Source: Fennellomyces sp. T-0311
Taxonomy: Eukaryota > Mucoromycota > Mucoromycetes > Mucorales > Lichtheimiaceae
Direction of reading: 5' to 3'
Assembly: GCA_025266875.1 (NCBI GenBank)
Contig: JALLLT010000046.1
Span: 248,001-312,000, forward strand
DNA length: 64,000 nucleotides
Both the position numbers and the translations under genes were made by a program. Of the stretch, positions 58,333 through 64,000 are shown one piece after another. How positions within the stretch are numbered: position 1 is the first letter of the stretch; the number at the start of each line of letters is the position of its first letter. The notes under the pieces were generated by a model. That model did no database searches and was not told the DNA's origin. It worked only from the letters and a program-made list of their open reading frames with translations.

Positions 58333-60170
58333 TGGTTTTTCTTTCTACATTTATTCATGAATACATATATGGTGATCTTCTCCCTACACAAGCCGGGGCT
58401 TTGTTTTCTTTGCAATGTTGGAGTTCGGTACACAAGCGGCGAGGGGGAGTCGTCAGTAGGAACAAAGCAGGCCTATTCCTTCTCCAGCTGAGCCTGAGCC
58501 GCGCGTCTGGAAGTGTCCCGGTTACGCAAATCACGGTCGAGTCACGTAAGACATGCGCAGTAGCTGAAGGGCCGTGGATGGGATGCGGGATCACTGGAAG
58601 GTTGCTGCGTATGAGCCACCTAAAGCATATGTAATTCGTGTCGATCCATGTAATAGTATATAATCATCCCCACTCTACCGGCGGATTAATTGCGTGATCC
58701 GGACCAAGATAAAGAAAGCGAAGCGCGGTCACATCGTTGACTGGTCCGCCGACAATTGCAGTACAAGCCTGTTTTGGATAATCAGCCGTATATAATTAGT
58801 ACAGTTACTTGTAGTATGAAAGCACGGTGGTTTCGGCTGCTGATAAATGGTTTGGACCACATGCGTCTCTAAATCGATGTACCCATCTGTGGTTTCCACA
58901 CCCAGGGACGCGATCATCACTTGCAGCTATATGAATAATCGCTATTCAATTTCGACTGTGGATTGCAGAAACGCGGTTGCGTTTAGTGATGATAGTTGGA
59001 AACAAACACAAATGCCCGTAATTCTTACTCTATACATCTAATCGAGCCATTGAATGAGGTAGACTTCTCAGTTACGTAATAGATAAACTTATACATACAT
59101 ACTGCAACCAGAACGCAAGTGATGATGGTACATATGTCCGCCAAGGTACCATCTTTTAGTATTTTCTGTCAACTGCACTTTTTAAATACATGGGCAAGGT
59201 TAGTGGTCATTGTGGATAGGATGCCTATATTAAGCTCAATTGGATCCACTTTCTGGTGAATATAAGAAAGAGTTAGATCACGGTAATACGTGGCACACTA
59301 TTTGGATGGCACCTACAAGGCTAATTTACTCAATCCTTCATTGATCACGCTAGAAAAATATACCCATAAACTAATTGAGCCTGAAGTAAGATCGGATATG
59401 AGCCATACGAAGTAGTACAATCATCCTTATTGATGATATATATGTACGTATCCTTTAAGGGAGCAGATATACAGCGGGTATGGTGTCGATGAATTTAATA
59501 ATGTCTTCCACCTGGATACGTATCTAAACTTGGTTAATTTACACTACGTACGTATGTAGTCTATTGCTACGTTGGATAATATGTTAATTGTCATGGAGTA
59601 CGTATCCACAGCCACCAGCTTCACGTCTTCCGAATCAACCTCCTTTGAGTTAACCAGCACGTACGCACATAAAATATCGACAATGACAGCTCATTCTGGA
59701 AAATAAAGTAAAAGTCAAATCAAACGAGTCCAAAGTACTCGCCAAGATATCGGTTTGCTCGAAAATATTTTGGCAGCTTCGAGCCAGAATCAGCAATGTG
59801 CATTGATACGATTGCCAGCAGTTTGGACATCGGCTACTTAACCTTCTTTGTATGTGGCCAATGGACTACTATTTATGTAATCTATCTTGCGAACCGCTGG
59901 AGATTGTACATGGAAGTTATCATAGCCAAACATCGACGCAGGAAATTTTTCTTGCTCAACTATTGCACTCGTGCGTAGTACTTGGTACGAGTTCATAAAA
60001 GGACGACGCTCATCATAGAGCGTTCAATTGCTAACAATTAAAAAAAATGTGGAAGAAGGTGAAGTACAGACTCTGATGGCCAAATTTACAACCGATGGCC
60101 AAATTATAGCTTCTAACACTTTTTTTGTATTGGGATGGTACGAATAATAACGGAAAGGGAGGGATTAAAC
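58333..60170. other. Intergenic region between SUMO and eIF3a
   Basis: About 1.8 kb holding the SUMO 3' UTR and eIF3a 3' UTR. A small frame at 58326-58634 is not supported by any motif. AT-rich, no RNA gene or repeat seen. Confidence 0.5.
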
Positions 60171-63100
60171 TTATTTGCCAGTACGACGCCAGCCATCCTC
60201 GTCAGGAGCGGAAGCACCACCAGCTTGACGGTGGCGAGGGCGCCATGGTTGCGTAGCAGGCTGTTCATCACGCGACTCACGGGCAGGGGGACCACGTCGT
60301 TGAGTTGACCATGCACCATCACCACGGCTACCCATACGGTCACCATCGCGACCAAAACTACGGTCATTATCGCGACCAAAATTGCGTTCACCTCTACGGC
60401 CAAAGTCGCCACCACTACCGGCACCGCCACGACGATCACGCATACCGCCGAATGATGAAGTACCAACAGGTCGGCCAGTGCGCCAGTTGTCCTCAGCAGG
60501 TGCAGCATTCGCAGCAGCAGCAGGAGTAGCACCAGCCTGTTGTCTACGCAAAGCGGGGGGTACGTAGGCACTGCCAGTAGCACGGGCAGGAGGTGCTGCA
60601 GCAGAAGCTCGCTTGGCCATCTTTTCTTCAATTTCGCGTTCGCGTTGTTGCTGCTTGCGCAGTTGTTCTTCTTGTTTTCTATATCAAAGGATTAATTATC
60701 ACTTTCAATTTTGTTGTTCGCTTAAAGAAACGTACTTGTTGTATTCTTCGCGCTCTGCCTTCTCTCTGGCAAGTCGAGCAGCCTTTTCAGCAGCTTCACG
60801 CTCTTCGGCTTCTCTGCGTTGTCGCTCTTCCTCTTCGGCGCGCTTACGCTCAGCTTCTTCGGCTTCACGCTTCCGGATGAGCTCTTCACGCTTAGCACGC
60901 CATGCGGCAATGCGCTCTTGCTTCTCCTGTTCAATGGCCTCATCAACAGCACGGCGCTGAGCTTCCAAGATATTTTCTAACTTGGTCTCTTGCTTCTTCT
61001 TGTATGTGGTAAAGTCATCCATCATACGCGATAGACGAGCCTTGATCTTCATGTTCTCTTCATGCTGTGTCTTGGATGACTGGAGTTCGGCCTTGCGAGC
61101 AGCTTCATAGAAGCTCTTGTCAGCCTTTTGTTGACGTTCGTAATCCTTCTCCAGGAGAGGAATCTCTTCCTTTCGGTATGCACGTTCGGTGTGATCCAAG
61201 CGCTTGCCGATCTGCTTGAGACGGTCGCTCAGTTCGCGCTGTTCGGTCTGGAGACGTGTGACCTTCAAGTCCAACAACGTCTTGACATCAGAGTTTTCAA
61301 TCTCTTCAGGCTTGAGTTGCAAACCAGTCTTGGCTGTGATTTCTTCGGCGATACGCTTGGCTTGATCGCGTTGAATTTCTTCCTGAACACGCTTCTTGCG
61401 TTCCTCCTCACGACGACGCTGCTCTTCTTCCAGACGCTTCTTCTCAGCCTCGGCCTTCTTGGCGGCAGCAGCGGCCTTTTCTTGAGCCGCAAGCTTCTCC
61501 TTGCGAGACAATTCAGTCTCAATGATTTCCTTGCGACGTTCAATCAAGGTCTTGCGCTCGAGGGTAGCCTTGTGCTCCTTCTCGATACCCTTGATGGCAC
61601 GTTGAAGAGCCTCCTTCTTGGATTCTGCGGCGTTAGCCTTGACAGCAGGATCGATCATCTGAACAACAGCATGGAGACTGTTACCAAGACGAGACAGCTG
61701 AGTGCGCATGAGGTCAGCTGGCGATGACTGAAGTTGGATACCCTCTGTGACGGTGTCTTTGGGAGGGGCAAACAGGTCAGTCTCGAACATCAAGCTCTGG
61801 GAAGAGTGATCGATACGGATGTTGAGTTCACCACGCTTGCAGCCGTTCATGATGAACTTTTCAATGGTGGCAGCGTCGTAGTTGTATGGTGCGGGGAAAG
61901 AGGCAAGCTTAAGAACAAAGTCCAGCTTGACGGTGGTGTAGACCTGGGACAGCTGCTGCAACAAACGGGTGAGGATGACTTGATGGAGCGGGCGGACATA
62001 TTTGGCCATATCAGCGTCTTCGGAAAGCTTGGTCATGATGGGGTTGATCTTTTTGCAGATGGAGAGAGGGTGGAACTGCACTTCAAGAATGTTGTACAGG
62101 TCACGGATCTCAGGTCGGACACGCGACAAGATGTTCTTGTTGAGAGCTTCCTTCAATAAACCAGTGCGAGTGGGGTGTTGGTACAGGCCCATCAGCATCG
62201 ACAAACGGTTGAGTTTCTGGATGCGGTGCTCATCAGCTTCGACGTAGCCGGGGCGGGTCTTGGTCGTGGTGATGATAGGGATGGCGAGTGCAGAGAGCAA
62301 GACAATTGAAGCCATGCGCGACTGTTCCTCATCGGTCAAGTTCTTGTTGATGATACGTTCGATAGTGGAGTAGCTGTTCCAAGCGGCGGAATGGAAAAGA
62401 TAATCCTCGCTGACCATAAAGATCTTGGTGAGTTTTTCATAATAGTTAGCCATCATGACAGGCTTAGGAGGACGCTTGGAGGTTGTCAGCAGAGTGTGAA
62501 TATCCTCAACCGACTTGAAGGCTTCCTGCCACAATTCGAGTTCGGCAGCGGCGTTGAGCTGGGTGAAGCGGGCATCAAGGTATTGTTGCAGCGTTTCGGG
62601 ATCGTTCAAGTTGATCGAATGAGGCTGGTGCGAGTACTTTGACATGTTTTGGAAGTGATTGCGCAAAATCTCGCACAAGCGACGGAACTCGGTCTTACGT
62701 GCGTAAGTCAAGCAGAACGAGAATGCCTTGTTGGTAACCGAATGATACAACGTTTCGAGACGAGCATTGTTGCGAAGCATATCGAGAACCGTACGATACG
62801 CCTCCCACAAAAACTTGAGCCAGGGCGTGACGACCGCGCGATCAGTACGGTCTTTGGTCTGTTCGCCGCTGACGGTGCTGAGCATGATAGATTCAGGTGT
62901 TTCCGAGGCTTCGAGATCATCAATATATTCGACGGCAATCTGATCTGCCTTGGCGCGTGCTTCAGCAACCTTTTGTTCCGAGAGCTCGAGAAGTTTGTTG
63001 ATAATAGTCTAGAGCATTTTTTTGTTGAGTTAATTGTTCTTTCTTTCTTGAACGTCATTACGTGCTAACCTCGATGCTGTGGACACTCGTGTTCTGGGCA

Positions 63101-63391
63101 ATGTTACGGTACTGATGGAGGCCTTCCTTGACCATCTTGCCCTTGCGCAGAATAACGCAAAGCTCAATGAACTTGAGCATAATGGGCTCCATCACATTGA
63201 GCGCATAGCTGCGAGAACGCTTCGACAGAACAACTTCATGAAGGGTCTGCAATGCGACGGCATCTTGACCGGCGGCGCACAACTCTAAATCCGTCCGTTA
63301 ATCATCCATCCGTTCATCCATCCATCGATCCAGCCATACCTTCAGCTCGCTTAAGAGCGTTGTCTGGCTTGACAGCGTAGAATGGAGCCAT
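60171..63391 (-). CDS. TIF32: Translation initiation factor eIF3 subunit a
   Basis: The largest eIF3 core subunit, needed for 43S and 48S complex formation. Four exons (63340-63391, 63070-63284, 60736-63008, 60171-60678) give 1015 residues. The start MAPFYAVKPDNALKRAEE is the conserved eIF3a start. RKGMVKEGLHQYRN-type helix (KGKMVKEGLHQYRNIAQN) and SAYDLARYNN-like FLWEAYRTVLDMLRNN follow. The PCI region is around residues 320-500 (QVILTRLLQQLSQVYTTV). The next 270 residues are a long Lys/Glu/Arg coiled coil. The C-terminal 150 residues are Gly/Arg/Asp-rich (RGGAGSGGDFG). The exon 3-4 junction keeps the KKQEEQLRK run. An in-frame open region extends upstream of 63391, but family conservation supports the start given. 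Confidence 0.95.
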
Positions 63392-63860
63392 TGTCGGCTT
63401 GGTTAGAGGGTACGATGGTGGAGGCACCAGAGGGGGCGACTTGGGGACCACCGTCAAACTCCGCAGTCGCCTTTGATCATCGTTCATGCATGTTTCGCCA
63501 CTATGATGCAGCAGCAACTTCTGGTTCAGTACTTTGCTCCATGGCAGTGGTATCCATGACAATCAATAGATATTTCATCAATACTCTACAGTAATCTCTG
63601 TAACTTCTTATGCGATGCGCAATCTAACTTTTTGTGTTACGTATCTTGTTTAAATATCGATCCCATAAGCATCAGTTGCAGGCATTAATTTACAATTTTC
63701 GTATTTTACGACAATGGGATTCATATTAAAGTGTTATACCAATACCCATCGAAAAATCAGACGTTCTATACTACTTTAAATCCACCGTCACGGGGGAGGC
63801 AAAAAGCACCTAGCGCTGGTGTTCCTTCAATCGCTCCATGGAGGCAGCGAGTTGGAAGGT
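63392..63860. other. Sequence between eIF3a and the Fanzor-like fragment, including a possible broken coding piece
   Basis: On the minus strand an ATG at 63557 opens 18 codons (MDTTAMEQSTEPEVAAAS) and then a stop. One base out of frame, a Pro/Ser-rich piece (MNDDQRRLRSLTVV...PPSYPLTKPT) continues to the eIF3a start codon, in frame with it. The two together read like the N-terminus of one protein with a frameshift near 63500. From about 63563 to 63860 I see no coding; it is the stretch where a guide RNA of a Fanzor element could lie. All of this is tentative. Confidence 0.3.
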
Positions 63861-64000
63861 TTAGTCGTGGGAGCGGGAGAAGGGTGGGATGGGTAAATTA
63901 TTGTGAGATACAGCTTTCGAAAGGCCACTGACAGCGATGTTGAATGCTGCTGCTGCATCACGGTTGAAAGTATTCGCATGGTGGAGAGGACAGTCCGGAT
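63861..64000 (-). CDS. C-terminus of a TnpB/Fanzor-like RuvC nuclease, cut by the window edge
   Basis: Partial frame of 45 residues plus stop (63861-63863), entering from beyond the right edge. It begins PDCPLHHANT, where C-x2-H could be the second half of the family's zinc finger. FNRDAAAAFNIA follows directly, the RuvC-III motif of TnpB/Fanzor proteins (usual form NRDxNAAxN[IL]), with the catalytic Asp present. A short Pro/Ser/His-rich tail follows. TnpB and eukaryotic Fanzor proteins are RNA-guided DNA endonucleases carried by transposons; Mucorales carry many copies. Identification rests on one motif and its zinc-ligand spacing, because the body of the protein lies outside the window. Confidence 0.6.
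   Translation of the reverse strand, partial: PDCPLHHANTFNRDAAAAFNIAVSGLSKAVSHNNLPIPPFSRSHD

Noticed and set aside
1..64000. CRISPR arrays, rRNA, bacterial operon features, viral genes
   Set aside because: No regularly spaced direct repeats, no rRNA-like segments, and no viral hallmark proteins seen; the gene structure is eukaryotic.

Overview
The window is nuclear DNA of a filamentous fungus, most likely an early-diverging one (Mucoromycota, probably Mucorales). The genes are compact and packed with short introns (about 40-70 bases, GT-AG plus two GC-AG), promoters are sometimes only 60-170 bp, and 3' ends are nearly touching. The gene content fits: a C-22 sterol desaturase, a second P450 with many introns, a GPI-type chitin deacetylase, Npr2, Atg13 and F-box/leucine-rich proteins. 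No bacterial-style operons are present. I rebuilt exon structures by hand from splice signals and checked that the exon lengths keep frame; coordinates may be off by a base or two in places.

Layout. 1-4.8 kb: AT-rich, no gene seen. 4.87-6.30 kb (-): inorganic pyrophosphatase with a mitochondrial-type N-terminal extension. 6.3-9.7 kb: no gene seen. 9.83-11.77 kb (+): ERG5. 13.64-15.62 kb (+): a second P450 with nine exons. 15.68-18.29 kb (+): DHX40-like DEAH helicase. 18.36-21.03 kb (-): ATG13. 21.51-22.89 kb (-): chitin deacetylase. 23.72-25.54 kb (-): NPR2. 26.9-31.9 kb: a run of damaged F-box/leucine-rich genes. 34.5-34.9 kb: a broken coding relic. 35.02-35.31 kb (-): small Cys-rich protein. 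35.82-39.20 kb (-): RPAP1. 39.36-40.05 kb (+): MBF1. 40.3-41.56 kb (+): leucine-rich-repeat protein. 41.79-43.66 kb (-): LCB3-type sphingoid-base phosphate phosphatase. 43.7-51.1 kb: a 7.4-kb AT-rich stretch with only relic-like fragments. 51.10-52.00 kb (+): homologue of the plant pathogen-related protein. 52.13-54.28 kb (-): single-pass membrane protein. 54.95-55.31 kb (-): small basic protein. 55.53-56.36 kb (+): two-span membrane protein with PPxY motifs. 56.56-57.00 kb (+): mitoribosomal mL40. 57.02-57.79 kb (-): ANCHR-like zinc protein. 57.91-58.33 kb (+): SUMO. 60.17-63.39 kb (-): eIF3a. 63.86 kb to the right edge (-): C-terminus of a TnpB/Fanzor-like RuvC nuclease.

Functionally most of the genes are housekeeping: membrane lipid (ERG5, LCB3), nutrient signalling and autophagy (NPR2, ATG13), transcription and translation (RPAP1, MBF1, helicase, eIF3a, mL40), SUMO conjugation and cell wall (chitin deacetylase). 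They are arranged as tight convergent pairs (helicase/ATG13, P-related/membrane protein, mL40/ANCHR) and divergent pairs (RPAP1/MBF1, ANCHR/SUMO). The accessory signal of most interest is the Fanzor-like fragment cut by the right edge and the sequence next to it, upstream of eIF3a. The F-box/leucine-rich graveyard at 27-32 kb comes next.
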